Positions 1 to 8,128 of a DNA stretch of 50,081 nt are shown here, piece after piece; position 1 is the stretch's first letter; each line of letters starts with the position of its first letter. A program made the position numbers and the translations under genes. The notes below the pieces were generated by a model. It was not told where the DNA came from, did no database searches, and worked only from the letters and a program-made list of their open reading frames with translations. Source of the DNA: an uncultured Psychroserpens sp. (lineage in GTDB: Bacteria; Bacteroidota; Bacteroidia; Flavobacteriales; Flavobacteriaceae). The DNA lies in assembly GCA_905479815.1 (NCBI GenBank), contig CAJQOA010000117.1, positions 1-50,081 on the forward strand, read 5' to 3'.

Positions 1-234
1 CAAATTAAATATTCTGGTTATATTAAAAAGGAAAAGAACAATGCAGATAAGTTGAGTAGGCTAGAGGATGTGAAAATACCAGCTAATTTTGATTATTCTA
101 AATTGAAATCAATGAGTACTGAAGCGATACAAAAGTTAACTAAAATTCAGCCTGTAACCATTTCGCAAGCGTCAAGAATTTCTGGAGTATCACCTGCAGA
201 TGTTTCGGTTTTATTAGTTTATATGGGTCGCTAG
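1..234 (+). CDS. mnmG: tRNA uridine-5-carboxymethylaminomethyl modification enzyme MnmG, C-terminal fragment
   Basis: The window opens inside this gene. Only the last 77 residues are visible, read in frame from base 1 to the TAG at 232-234. They match the helical C-terminal domain of MnmG (GidA): the stretch KLSRLEDVKIPANFDY and the tail SQASRISGVSPADVSVLL are characteristic of the family's end. MnmG works with MnmE to install the cmnm5 group on wobble U34 of certain tRNAs, using FAD, NADH and a folate. The FAD-binding part lies upstream of the window. The gene is followed by a parS-like site, so no downstream operon partner is evident. Confidence 0.93.
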   Translation, partial: QIKYSGYIKKEKNNADKLSRLEDVKIPANFDYSKLKSMSTEAIQKLTKIQPVTISQASRISGVSPADVSVLLVYMGR

Positions 235-288
235 TTTTTAGAAATTTAGCTTCATTGTATCTACTTTAAACGTGATTAATATATAAAA

Positions 289-304
289 TGTTTCACGTGG
301 AACA
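289..304. other. parS: parS-like chromosome partition site
   Basis: The 16-base sequence TGTTTCACGTGGAACA is an almost perfect palindrome. It differs at one position from the widely conserved ParB-binding consensus TGTTTCACGTGAAACA. Its reverse strand reads TGTTCCACGTGAAACA, a form I recall as a natural parS variant. It sits in the 118-base intergenic gap just after mnmG and 49 bases before the next start codon. parS sites usually cluster near the replication origin, where ParB loads and recruits SMC. ParB binding is inferred from sequence only. Confidence 0.8.
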
Positions 305-352
305 GTGGTATGATATTTGACATATCTCTACTAAAATTAATAAAATCAATCT

Positions 353-841
353 ATGAAAAACTACTTAATTTTATCAGTTCTTATTTTAGCTTTAATGTCG
401 TCTTGCATCTCTGTAAAGACAGTTGAAGATGTTAAACGCTATGAAATTGTTGAGGGTAAAACCGTAGGTGATAATCCTAAATCACCAAATATATTCACGT
501 TCCAAGTAGAAAAAGATAGAAGTTTATTTTTAAGATACCTAAGTGATCGTTATGATTATGTCAAAGGCTTTAGTCCAGAACATTATTCTACTACAATTAA
601 AGATGTCAATTTTGATATCGCTATTTTGACAGAACAAGAATCAAGTACATTTATTGATTTAACGGAACTTATCTTTAATAAAAACGATCCAGAGTTAGTG
701 AAAAACGGAAGAGTAAAACAGTTCATAAATATTACAGTTACAGACGAAAATGGAGAAGACGCTTTAGCAAGCAATTCGTTCTATAGAAACATTGTTGTAA
801 AATATTTAGATGATCTAAGAACTAGTTTTAAAGCTTATTAA
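353..841 (+). CDS. hypothetical lipoprotein
   Basis: A 162-residue protein with a classic lipoprotein signal: a short basic start, a hydrophobic run and the lipobox LMSSC with the acylated Cys at residue 18. It should therefore be anchored in the cell envelope. The remainder is soluble and mixed alpha/beta in character, and I recognise no family. It lies alone between the parS-like site and a methyltransferase gene. A near-match to the -7 element (GATATTTG, 312-319) lies 33 bases before the ATG. It could be a Bacteroidota-specific DUF family, but nothing in the sequence gives a function. Confidence 0.75.
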   Translation: MKNYLILSVLILALMSSCISVKTVEDVKRYEIVEGKTVGDNPKSPNIFTFQVEKDRSLFLRYLSDRYDYVKGFSPEHYSTTIKDVNFDIAILTEQESSTFIDLTELIFNKNDPELVKNGRVKQFINITVTDENGEDALASNSFYRNIVVKYLDDLRTSFKAY

Positions 842-882
842 TATATTTGAATCGTTTTAAAATAACGCCATAAATTAAATAT

Positions 883-1743
883 GTGTTAAACAAGTTAGAT
901 AACAAAACGTATTTAAACGTTAAGGACCATTCTGTATCTGGAGAAGAATTTCAGTTAATTCATAATGAAGAATTAGACTTACTTGAAACTCAACCACAAC
1001 CTTCTGAGGATAAATTAGGAGACTACTACGAGAGCGAAGATTATATTTCTCATACAGATGCCAAACGTAATCTATTCGAAAAAGTATATCATTTTATAAA
1101 ATCAATAGCACTTAAACGAAAGCTTAATCTTATCAATTCATTTGGTTCCGAACAAAAAAAACTCCTAGACGTTGGATGCGGAACAGGTGATTTTTTAAAA
1201 GTTGCTAAAGATAATCAATGGACCGTTTCTGGAATTGAACCAAACAATAGTGCACGAGAAATTGCAAATACAAAATCAAACAATTCAGTATTTGGTATAG
1301 ACCACTTATTAAAATTTGAATCCAATAGTTTTGATGTTATTACGCTTTGGCATGTGCTTGAGCATTTACCAAAATTAGAATCGCATATTGCAATTTTTGA
1401 ATCCTTACTCAAACCTAATGGTCGATTAGTGATTGCTGTACCTAATTATAAAAGTTATGACGCTAGTCATTACAAAAACTTTTGGGCAGCTTTTGATGCG
1501 CCAAGACATTTATGGCATTTCTCTCAAACATCAATCTCAAGATTAGTTAGAACAAAAAATATGGATGTTATAAAAACAGCACCTATGATTTTTGACGCCT
1601 ATTATGTATCGTTACTTTCTGAAAAGTATAAAAATGGATCTATGAATCCATTCAAGGCATTTTGGATAGGGTGGAAGTCAAACAGGAAAGCGAAACAGTC
1701 TGGAGAGTATTCTTCTATGATTTACATCATTAAAAAGAGCTAA
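883..1743 (+). CDS. class I SAM-dependent methyltransferase
   Basis: A 286-residue protein starting at GTG; the only nearby ATG (881) is out of frame and closes at once. The SAM-binding motif I, LLDVGCGTGDFL, lies near residue 95, and a motif-IV-like LWHVLEHLPKL follows near residue 165. This is the Methyltransf_11/Methyltransf_23 (UbiG/UbiE-like) fold. The N-terminal portion, with a variable region and an acidic YYESEDYISHTDA segment, is typical of a Bacteroidota subgroup. The substrate is unknown; relatives methylate small molecules, lipids or sugars. No membrane segment or signal is visible, so it is probably cytoplasmic. It is an isolated gene on the plus strand. Confidence 0.85.
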   Translation: MLNKLDNKTYLNVKDHSVSGEEFQLIHNEELDLLETQPQPSEDKLGDYYESEDYISHTDAKRNLFEKVYHFIKSIALKRKLNLINSFGSEQKKLLDVGCGTGDFLKVAKDNQWTVSGIEPNNSAREIANTKSNNSVFGIDHLLKFESNSFDVITLWHVLEHLPKLESHIAIFESLLKPNGRLVIAVPNYKSYDASHYKNFWAAFDAPRHLWHFSQTSISRLVRTKNMDVIKTAPMIFDAYYVSLLSEKYKNGSMNPFKAFWIGWKSNRKAKQSGEYSSMIYIIKKS

Positions 1744-1927
1744 AATACATTTTTAAGCGTTTTAAGGCCTGTTCTGTTAATAACGTAATCAAATGTATTG
1801 CCTTAAATAGATACAAAACCTAAACGGTGTTTAAATGAATCAATATTAATAGATTTTAAAAATGGATAATAGAATTAGTATTAATAATTTTAATAGTAGG
1901 TTTTTATTAATAAATCAACCACTTTCT

Positions 1928-1935
1928 TACATTTG
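1928..1935 (+). promoter_or_regulatory. -7 promoter element (TAnnTTTG) for the OmpH-like gene
   Basis: TACATTTG matches the Bacteroidota sigma-A -7 consensus TAnnTTTG exactly. It ends 24 bases before the ATG at 1960. It also covers the in-frame TTG at 1933, which argues against that TTG as the translation start. No clear -33 TTTG is visible. Confidence 0.6.
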
Positions 1936-1959
1936 CAGAAAATAACTAAAAAACAAAAA

Positions 1960-2481
1960 ATGAAAAAAATACTAGGAGCACTTTCAATCGTGCTTGTTTT
2001 AGCATCTTGTCAAGAACAGAAAAAAATGGCATTCGTTAATAGAACAGAAGTAATTAATGAGTATCAAGAAAAAATTGATGTAGAAGAAAAATTCAAGGCT
2101 AGAGAAGATCGTTTTAATAAACGTTCAGATAGTATTGGTCAAGCATTTCAATTTGAGTATCAACAATTTCAAATTGCAGCAGCAAGAATGTCTAAAGCTA
2201 AACAGCAAGAGCAAGGTCAAGCGTTTACTCAAAAGAGTCAAATCTTACAACAGCAATTACAGTATGAGCAGCAACAATTACAACAGGCTTTTACTACAGA
2301 AATGGATTCAGTTATGACAACTATGAAAACATATGTAGAAGATTACGGAAAGAAAAATGGCTATAGCTTTATTTTTGGAACGAGTGATGTAACGTCTACA
2401 GTATTGTATGGAGAAGATGCTAGTGATATTTCTGATGAAGTACTTAAGGGTCTTAATGATGCTTATAAGAAAGAGGAATAA
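1960..2481 (+). CDS. OmpH/Skp-like periplasmic chaperone-type lipoprotein
   Basis: 173 residues from the ATG at 1960; the extended frame back to TTG 1933 runs into the promoter and was not used. The signal ends in a lipobox (VLASC, Cys 17). The body is a long glutamine-rich coiled coil (residues about 35-120) followed by a compact tail with GYSFIFGTSD, the layout of the OmpH/Skp family. Skp is a trimeric periplasmic chaperone for outer membrane beta-barrel proteins, in which the coiled-coil arms grip the client. The lipidated form is common in Bacteroidota. The gene is monocistronic, with its own promoter and a strong terminator just after the stop. The family call is solid; the exact client is unknown. 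Confidence 0.85.
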   Translation: MKKILGALSIVLVLASCQEQKKMAFVNRTEVINEYQEKIDVEEKFKAREDRFNKRSDSIGQAFQFEYQQFQIAAARMSKAKQQEQGQAFTQKSQILQQQLQYEQQQLQQAFTTEMDSVMTTMKTYVEDYGKKNGYSFIFGTSDVTSTVLYGEDASDISDEVLKGLNDAYKKEE

Positions 2482-2506
2482 GCTTTTATAACATAAAACT
2501 TAAATC

Positions 2507-2532
2507 GCCGACTTCTTTTAGTCGGCTTTTTT
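2507..2532 (+). terminator. Rho-independent terminator of the OmpH-like gene
   Basis: A perfect 7-bp stem GCCGACT/AGTCGGC (2507-2513 with 2520-2526) closes a 6-base loop and is followed by a T run (2527-2532) on the plus strand. The stop codon and last codons of the convergent holB gene (2518 upward) lie within the loop and the right arm, so the two genes share this DNA. Confidence 0.85.
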
Positions 2533-3669
2533 ATGCAACAGCCTTGTGAGTTTAATAGACAGATCTGTGAGAATTATTTTAGAATTTCCATTACGTTCAA
2601 TATGATAAATGGCATCTTGAAGTTCTTCGGAAATGTCCATAATATTATTACCGTGAACAAAAGGAGCAAATTTTTCGAGCTTAAACGACGATTTTGGTTC
2701 CATAAAAACTAAAGCATCTGCTTTATAATTTAAGAGTAATGCTTGACGGAAAAAATCTAAACAAAAGTTTAAGAATTGTTTTTGAGTTTCACGACCCGTT
2801 TTAGCAATAGTTTCACTCCAAGAAATCAAATCATGAATAGCGCTCTTGTTTCCTTTGGCCTTAAAAGCTGATCTAATCCAAAATACAAACCAATCTTCGA
2901 ATTGTGTGTCTTCACTATCACTGTAAACAACATCACAAGCTTTATTATAATTCCCATTGGATTGATGCGCAATTTTGATAGCATCTGGTTCTGGGATTTG
3001 ATAATTTTTTAGTAAAGCGTCTTTAATAACGTTTTCTGCCAAAGGTGGAAAATGTAACACCTGACAACGGGATCTAATGGTGTTTATAATTTGCTCTTCA
3101 TCTTCTGCAATTAGAATAAAGACTGTTTTATTTGGCGGTTCTTCAATGAGCTTTAAAAGCTTGTTAGCTGCAGCTGTATTCATTTTCTCTGCCATCCAAA
3201 TCAACATGACTTTATAACCGCCTTCATAAGATTTTAGAGATAAGGACTTTACAATATCTAGTGCTTCATCAACGCCAATTTGACCTTGTTTATTATCAAT
3301 TCCTAAAATACGATACCAATCAAATAAGTTTCCATAAGGCTGTTTGTCAATTAGTTGTCTCCATTCTTCCATAAAATGTTTAGAAACAGGATGCTTCTTT
3401 ATTTTATCGTTTGTCGCAACAGGAAATACAAAATGAAGATCAGGATGAGATATGTTTTTAAACTTTAAATTACAGCTCTCGTTACCATTAGAGTTTTCTC
3501 CTTCTGTATTTTTACACAACAAATATTGGGCATAAGCTATTGCCATTGGTAAGGTTCCAGAGCCTTCTGGTCCAACAAATAACTGCGCATGAGGTGTGCG
3601 GCCAAAATCAGCACTTTTGGTAAGGTGACTTTTGATATGTTCTTGTCCTAATATTTCAGAAAATAGCAT
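2518..3669 (-). CDS. holB: DNA polymerase III subunit delta'
   Basis: 383 residues, cytoplasmic, part of the clamp-loader complex that puts the beta sliding clamp on primed DNA. The N-terminus MLFSEILGQEHIKSHL and an AAA+-like region (residues about 1-215) are typical. The P-loop-like GPEGSGTLP lacks the Walker A lysine, as expected for delta', which does not hydrolyse ATP. The clamp-loader SRC motif is present in IRSRCQVLHFP near residue 200. The C-terminal third is the helical collar domain, diverged as usual for Bacteroidota. The gene is divergent from pgk and convergent with the OmpH-like gene, whose terminator overlaps its 3' end. The -7 element lies immediately before the ATG, so the mRNA is probably leaderless. 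Confidence 0.93.
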   Translation of the reverse strand: MLFSEILGQEHIKSHLTKSADFGRTPHAQLFVGPEGSGTLPMAIAYAQYLLCKNTEGENSNGNESCNLKFKNISHPDLHFVFPVATNDKIKKHPVSKHFMEEWRQLIDKQPYGNLFDWYRILGIDNKQGQIGVDEALDIVKSLSLKSYEGGYKVMLIWMAEKMNTAAANKLLKLIEEPPNKTVFILIAEDEEQIINTIRSRCQVLHFPPLAENVIKDALLKNYQIPEPDAIKIAHQSNGNYNKACDVVYSDSEDTQFEDWFVFWIRSAFKAKGNKSAIHDLISWSETIAKTGRETQKQFLNFCLDFFRQALLLNYKADALVFMEPKSSFKLEKFAPFVHGNNIMDISEELQDAIYHIERNGNSKIILTDLSIKLTRLLHKKAD

Positions 3670-3673
3670 AAAG

Positions 3674-3681
3674 CAAATATA
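3674..3681 (-). promoter_or_regulatory. -7 promoter element for holB, near-leaderless
   Basis: On the minus strand TATATTTG matches TAnnTTTG and ends only 4 bases before the holB ATG at 3669. A start of transcription 4-7 bases after this element would fall on or within a base or two of the start codon. Confidence 0.6.
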
Positions 3682-3763
3682 CTTTTTTATTTAAATCTTT
3701 AGATATCTATTCTCTGCAAACGTTTTCGTAAAAAAACAGCTTTTATCGATTGGTTTTATTGGT

Positions 3764-3771
3764 TACATTTG
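3764..3771 (+). promoter_or_regulatory. -7 promoter element for pgk
   Basis: TACATTTG matches the Bacteroidota -7 consensus. It ends 27 bases before the pgk ATG, giving a predicted leader of roughly 22 bases. No obvious -33 element is visible. Confidence 0.55.
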
Positions 3772-3798
3772 TGAAACAATTTTCTAAAAATTCAATAG

Positions 3799-4986
3799 AT
3801 GAAGACTTTAAATGATTTCAATTTTAATAATAAAAAAGCATTAATTCGTGTAGATTTTAATGTGCCATTAAATGATAATTTTGAAGTTTCAGATGCGACT
3901 CGTATCGTATCTGCAAAACCAACCATTATTAAAGTTTTAGAAGATGGTGGTAGCTGTATCTTAATGTCACATTTAGGACGACCAAAAGGTGCAGAGGAGA
4001 AATATTCTTTAAAGCATATCGTTAATAAAATTGAAGATGTTTTAGGTGTTGAGGTTAAATTTGCTGAGAATTGCGTTGGGCCAAAAGCAGAAGCAGCAGC
4101 TGCAAATCTTCAATCAGGAGAGATCTTATTATTAGAAAACTTACGTTATCATGCAGAAGAAACTGCAGGAGATAAAGAATTTGCAGAGCAGTTATCAAAA
4201 CTAGGAGATATTTATGTGAATGATGCTTTTGGAACCGCTCATAGAGCACATGCTTCCACAACCATTATTGCACAATTTTTTCCAGATCATAAATGCTTCG
4301 GAAATCTGCTAGCTCAAGAAATTGAAAGTATCAATAAAGTTATGGAGACTGGAGAGAAACCAGTTTTAGCTGTTCTTGGAGGAGCTAAAGTATCTTCAAA
4401 AATTACGATTATAGAAAACATATTAGACAAAGTAGATCACCTAATCGTTGGAGGAGGTATGACGTATACGTTTGTAAAAGCACTAGGTGGAAGTGTTGGA
4501 GACTCTATATGTGAAGATGATAAAATGGAATTAGCGCTTGAGATCTTAAAACAAGCCAAAGCCAAAAATGTACAGATTCACTTACCTGTAGATGTGATTG
4601 CTGCTAATGATTTTTCTAATGACGCAGAAACAAAAATTGTTGATGTAGATGTCATACCAGATGGTTGGCAAGGTCTCGATTGTGGGCCAAAATCTAAAGC
4701 AATTTTTCATGACGTTGTGATGCAATGCAAAACCATTTTATGGAATGGTCCTTTAGGTGTTTTTGAAATGGAAAATTTTGCAGACGGAACTATCGCTTTA
4801 GGTAATTCTATAGCAGAAGCTACTAAAAACGGTGCGTTCTCACTTGTTGGTGGAGGAGACTCTGTTGCAGCTGTGAAACAGTTTGGTTTTGAAAACAAAG
4901 TAAGCTATGTAAGTACAGGAGGTGGCGCAATGTTAGAAAGCTTAGAAGGAAAAACCCTGCCTGGAATTGCTGCTATTTTAGAATAG
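3799..4986 (+). CDS. pgk: phosphoglycerate kinase
   Basis: 395 residues, the usual length. It catalyses the reversible transfer of phosphate from 1,3-bisphosphoglycerate to ADP in glycolysis/gluconeogenesis in the cytoplasm. Signatures are in order: RVDFNVPL near residue 17, SHLGRPKG near 55, ENLRYH near 113, GGGMTYTF near 217, the nucleotide loop [10 protein letters not shown] near 313 and GGGDSVAAV near 352. It stands alone with its own -7 element, and about 160 bases separate it from the next gene. No abnormality was seen. Confidence 0.98.
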   Translation: MKTLNDFNFNNKKALIRVDFNVPLNDNFEVSDATRIVSAKPTIIKVLEDGGSCILMSHLGRPKGAEEKYSLKHIVNKIEDVLGVEVKFAENCVGPKAEAAAANLQSGEILLLENLRYHAEETAGDKEFAEQLSKLGDIYVNDAFGTAHRAHASTTIIAQFFPDHKCFGNLLAQEIESINKVMETGEKPVLAVLGGAKVSSKITIIENILDKVDHLIVGGGMTYTFVKALGGSVGDSICEDDKMELALEILKQAKAKNVQIHLPVDVIAANDFSNDAETKIVDVDVIPDGWQGLDCGPKSKAIFHDVVMQCKTILWNGPLGVFEMENFADGTIALGNSIAEATKNGAFSLVGGGDSVAAVKQFGFENKVSYVSTGGGAMLESLEGKTLPGIAAILE

Positions 4987-5144
4987 ACTATAATCTAACA
5001 TACTTTTTTTACTTCAGGAGCTAATACGAGTTCTCTTACAAACACTATTAATTTGTGAAACTAAACTTTCATTTTAGCTAAAAAAGTACGATTTTAGCTG
5101 ACTTGCCGTTAGATTATACTAGAGATAGTCAACGATTAACAAAG

Positions 5145-6752
5145 ATGAAACCAATGAACTACAAGCTTATTACGCTCACTATTTGCTGTTTATTTTATGC
5201 CTTAGTCTCTTTTGGACAGGATTCAATTCCGAAGAAAAAAGAAATAAAAAGACTCACAGAAGCCGATTTTGTTAACGGAGAAACTTACGTGATTGACACC
5301 ATTATTGATGGCAAAAACTATTTTAGAAAGAGCATCAATATCAAACCAGAGATAGATTCTATACAGAAGCGACAACTTGAAGATAATCCGCTCGCAGCAG
5401 AAATTGACGAAAAATGGCTAGAAGAATTATATAGTAATGTGTTGTTTGATAGTATCTATGAATCGGTCACAAACCTTAAATACGACCCTGTTGATTATCC
5501 TGAGTTAACAACAGATACATTAAAGGCAAGATTAAAACGCCTTAATGCAAGAACACCATTTAATGTTGAGTATAACAAATCATTGGAGAGCGTTATAAAA
5601 TCATACTTAAAGCATCGACGTAATTCTATGTCGCGATTAATGTCTTTAAGTCATTATTACTTCCCATTATTTGAAGAGTCTTTAGATAATAATGATATTC
5701 CATTAGAGGTAAAATATTTAGCTATTGTTGAGTCTGCTTTAAAACCAAAAGCACGATCTCGAGTTGGTGCAACAGGCTTGTGGCAATTTATGTACGGTAC
5801 AGGAAAAGAACATGGGCTTGATGTGAGTAGTTATGTTGATGAACGTAGCGATCCCGTAAAATCAAGTAAAGCAGCAAGTGAATATTTAGCGAGATTATAT
5901 CGCATATTTGGTGATTGGGATTTAGCATTAGCAGCTTATAACTCTGGACCAGGAAACGTGTCAAAAGCGATTCGTCGATCTGGTGGTTACAAAAATTATT
6001 GGAATATTAGAAAACACCTTCCACGTGAAACTGCAGGATACTTACCCGCTTTTTTAGCAACGATGTACATTTTTGAATATGCAGAAGAGCATGGTTTTAA
6101 AGTACAGCCACCTAAATATCATTATGTAGAAACAGATACTATTCATGTAAAACAAATGATTTCTTTAGATCAAGTTTCAGAACTGGTTGATGTGCCAATA
6201 GAGGAACTTCAGTTTTTGAATCCATCTTATAAATTAGATATTATTCCATATATCAAAGGAGAAGATTATACGTTACGATTACCTAGAGAAGCCATTGGTA
6301 GATTTGTAACTAATGAAACTGAGATTTATGCACATGTTTCTGCTGAAATGAACAAGCGAGAAAAACCGCTTCCGCAGTTATTTGATGCTAAAAGTAAAAC
6401 CCGTTATCGTGTAAGATCTGGAGATTACCTTGGTAAGATTGCTAGAAAATTTGGAGTACGAGTAAGCCAGCTTAAGCAATGGAACGGTTTACGAAGTAAT
6501 AACTTAAAAATTGGTCAGCGTTTAACTGTTTATCCAAGAAAGTCAAATGCGTCTTCTAGTAAAGCAGCCTCAAGCACACCTAAAAAAGTCATTAATACTG
6601 CAGGCAAATCCACTTATAAAGTTAGAGAAGGAGACTCGCTTTGGAGTATCTCTCAAAAATATCCAGGAGTTTCTGTTCAAAATATTAAAGAATGGAATGA
6701 TATTAGCAGTAATAAATTGAAAATAGGGATGACTTTAGTGGTCTCAAAATAA
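5145..6752 (+). CDS. membrane-bound lytic murein transglycosylase D-like protein with LysM repeats
   Basis: 535 residues from the ATG at 5145, chosen because a good signal peptide (KLITLTICCLFYALVSFGQ) follows at once; an upstream in-frame TTG (5103) would put 14 polar residues before it. The SLT (goose-lysozyme-like) domain spans about residues 180-300: AIVESALKPKA with catalytic Glu196, GATGLWQFM and AAYNSGPGN. Two LysM peptidoglycan-binding domains follow at about 420-463 and 489-533. It should cleave glycan strands between MurNAc and GlcNAc with 1,6-anhydro product formation in the periplasm. The next gene, a DUF4837 lipoprotein, follows by 24 bases and is probably co-transcribed. Confidence 0.92.
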   Translation: MKPMNYKLITLTICCLFYALVSFGQDSIPKKKEIKRLTEADFVNGETYVIDTIIDGKNYFRKSINIKPEIDSIQKRQLEDNPLAAEIDEKWLEELYSNVLFDSIYESVTNLKYDPVDYPELTTDTLKARLKRLNARTPFNVEYNKSLESVIKSYLKHRRNSMSRLMSLSHYYFPLFEESLDNNDIPLEVKYLAIVESALKPKARSRVGATGLWQFMYGTGKEHGLDVSSYVDERSDPVKSSKAASEYLARLYRIFGDWDLALAAYNSGPGNVSKAIRRSGGYKNYWNIRKHLPRETAGYLPAFLATMYIFEYAEEHGFKVQPPKYHYVETDTIHVKQMISLDQVSELVDVPIEELQFLNPSYKLDIIPYIKGEDYTLRLPREAIGRFVTNETEIYAHVSAEMNKREKPLPQLFDAKSKTRYRVRSGDYLGKIARKFGVRVSQLKQWNGLRSNNLKIGQRLTVYPRKSNASSSKAASSTPKKVINTAGKSTYKVREGDSLWSISQKYPGVSVQNIKEWNDISSNKLKIGMTLVVSK

Positions 6753-6776
6753 AAAGAACTCAATAAATAAGAAAAA

Positions 6777-7751
6777 ATGATCAAGAACGTATTATGTATT
6801 TTGTTAGTTGCTGCTGTATTTTTTGGATGTGGTGATAGTGAAGAAAAGAGATATGTCCCTAAGTCTTCTGGAGACATTAATAGTATTGTGGTTGTTTCAG
6901 ACAATTTACTATGGGAAAACAACGTAGGTGATGCAGTACGAGATATTCTTGCACCATTTGTTGAAGGATTATCTAAACCAGAACCTCAGTTTTCTATGAG
7001 TCAAATGCCTACTGAAGTTTTTAGTGGTTTTGCAAAAAAGAATAGAACCGTTTTAAAAATTGAAAAAGGTAAAGAAGCTGCAACCCAAATCGCACGAGAT
7101 GCATATGCTCAGCCACAAACATTAGTCGTTGTTTCTGGACAAACTAATGCTGAAATTATTGAACAAATTAGACAAAATTCGGCAAAAATAATTAACGCTT
7201 TTAAGAAAACAGAAATAACCGAACGTCAAAGAAGAACAGCAAAGTCATTGTTTAATGATGCTCCAATTAGAGAGAGCTTAGGTGTGTCTTTACAATTCCC
7301 GACTGCTTATAGAATAGCAAAATCAGAAGATAATTTCTTTTGGATTAGAAGAGATATCGCTACTGGAAATGTTGATTTATTGGTATATGAAGTGCCGTTA
7401 TCATCTATAAGAAAAGGAGATAGTTCTGTTGTTGATGTGGTTAGAGTTAGAGATTCTGTAGGTAAAATACATATTGAAGGTAGAGTAGAAAATAGCTATA
7501 TGGCTACAGAGCCAGCTTTCACTCCCTTTATTAGTAATGTGATCGTTGATAATAAACCAACGTTAGAAACAAGAGGTCTTTGGGATTTAAAAAATGCTTT
7601 TATGTCTGGACCTTTTATAAATTATGCTATTGAAGATAAAGTTAATAATCGCTATATCATCGCTGAAGGTTATGTGTTTGCGCCATCAATTGCAAAACGA
7701 GATTATGTATTTGAGCTAGAATCGATTATAAAATCAATTGCAATAAAGTAA
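6777..7751 (+). CDS. DUF4837 family lipoprotein
   Basis: 324 residues with a lipobox VFFGC (Cys 18), so an envelope lipoprotein. The segment SSGDINSIVVVSDNLLWE directly after the anchor, and the overall length, match the Bacteroidota family DUF4837, whose function is unknown. It lies 24 bases downstream of the MltD-like transglycosylase, suggesting a joint role in envelope or peptidoglycan maintenance. It is followed by a two-way terminator shared with tatA. No catalytic motif was found. Confidence 0.82.
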   Translation: MIKNVLCILLVAAVFFGCGDSEEKRYVPKSSGDINSIVVVSDNLLWENNVGDAVRDILAPFVEGLSKPEPQFSMSQMPTEVFSGFAKKNRTVLKIEKGKEAATQIARDAYAQPQTLVVVSGQTNAEIIEQIRQNSAKIINAFKKTEITERQRRTAKSLFNDAPIRESLGVSLQFPTAYRIAKSEDNFFWIRRDIATGNVDLLVYEVPLSSIRKGDSSVVDVVRVRDSVGKIHIEGRVENSYMATEPAFTPFISNVIVDNKPTLETRGLWDLKNAFMSGPFINYAIEDKVNNRYIIAEGYVFAPSIAKRDYVFELESIIKSIAIK

Positions 7752-7776
7752 ATCTATTGTAAAAAAAAGAAAAAAA

Positions 7777-7805
7777 AGCCAACGATTATCGCTGGCTTTT
7801 TTTTT
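7777..7805. terminator. bidirectional terminator between the DUF4837 gene and tatA
   Basis: The hairpin AGCCAACG-ATTAT-CGCTGGCT (7777-7797; one mismatch in the stem) is flanked by an A-rich tract on the left (7761-7777) and a T run on the right (to 7805). It can therefore act on both converging genes. Confidence 0.8.
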
Positions 7806-7827
7806 ATTATACGTTTTGAATAATTAC

Positions 7828-8022
7828 TTATTCTTTTTCAGTTGTCGTTGTTCCGTCTTCTTCTTTGCTGGCGTCTTTAAATTCTTTGATACCGCTTCCA
7901 AGACCTCTCATAAGTTCAGGGATTTTCTTTCCTCCAAACAATAATAAGACCACAACAACGATTAAAATTATTTGCCATGCTCCAGGTGCTAAAAATATGC
8001 TTGATGCTATCATAATATACAT
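7828..8022 (-). CDS. tatA: Sec-independent translocase protein TatA/TatE
   Basis: A 64-residue protein with the TatA plan: a short N-terminus, one transmembrane helix ([12 protein letters not shown]), the FGGKKIPEL hinge, an amphipathic helix with [13 protein letters not shown] and an acidic tail. TatA oligomers form the variable pore that moves folded twin-arginine proteins across the inner membrane with TatC. Two starts are possible, 8022 and 8013; the second (MIASSIFL) looks closer to family N-termini and would leave a more usual leader. It is a lone gene on the minus strand, converging on the DUF4837 gene. Confidence 0.93.
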   Translation of the reverse strand: MYIMIASSIFLAPGAWQIILIVVVVLLLFGGKKIPELMRGLGSGIKEFKDASKEEDGTTTTEKE

Positions 8023-8032
8023 TTTTGAACTG

Positions 8033-8040
8033 CAAATTTA
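8033..8040 (-). promoter_or_regulatory. -7 promoter element for tatA
   Basis: TAAATTTG on the minus strand matches TAnnTTTG. It ends 10 bases before the first possible ATG (8022) and 19 before the second (8013). Confidence 0.55.
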
Positions 8041-8113
8041 ATAATTATACTTCAAATTAAACGTTAATAAGCAAACTTTAACCAAGGCATATAATAATTG
8101 GACTTATTTTATT

Positions 8114-8121
8114 TAATTTTG
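8114..8121 (+). promoter_or_regulatory. -7 promoter element for the M23 peptidase gene
   Basis: TAATTTTG matches TAnnTTTG and ends only 7 bases before the ATG at 8129, so the predicted 5' leader is 0-4 bases. Confidence 0.5.
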
Positions 8122-8128
8122 TAAGACA

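Noticed and set aside
6017-6032. A second parS-like sequence with CCACGTGAAAC
   Set aside because: Only 13 of 16 bases match and it lies in the conserved PRETAGY codons of the transglycosylase, so the protein sequence explains it.
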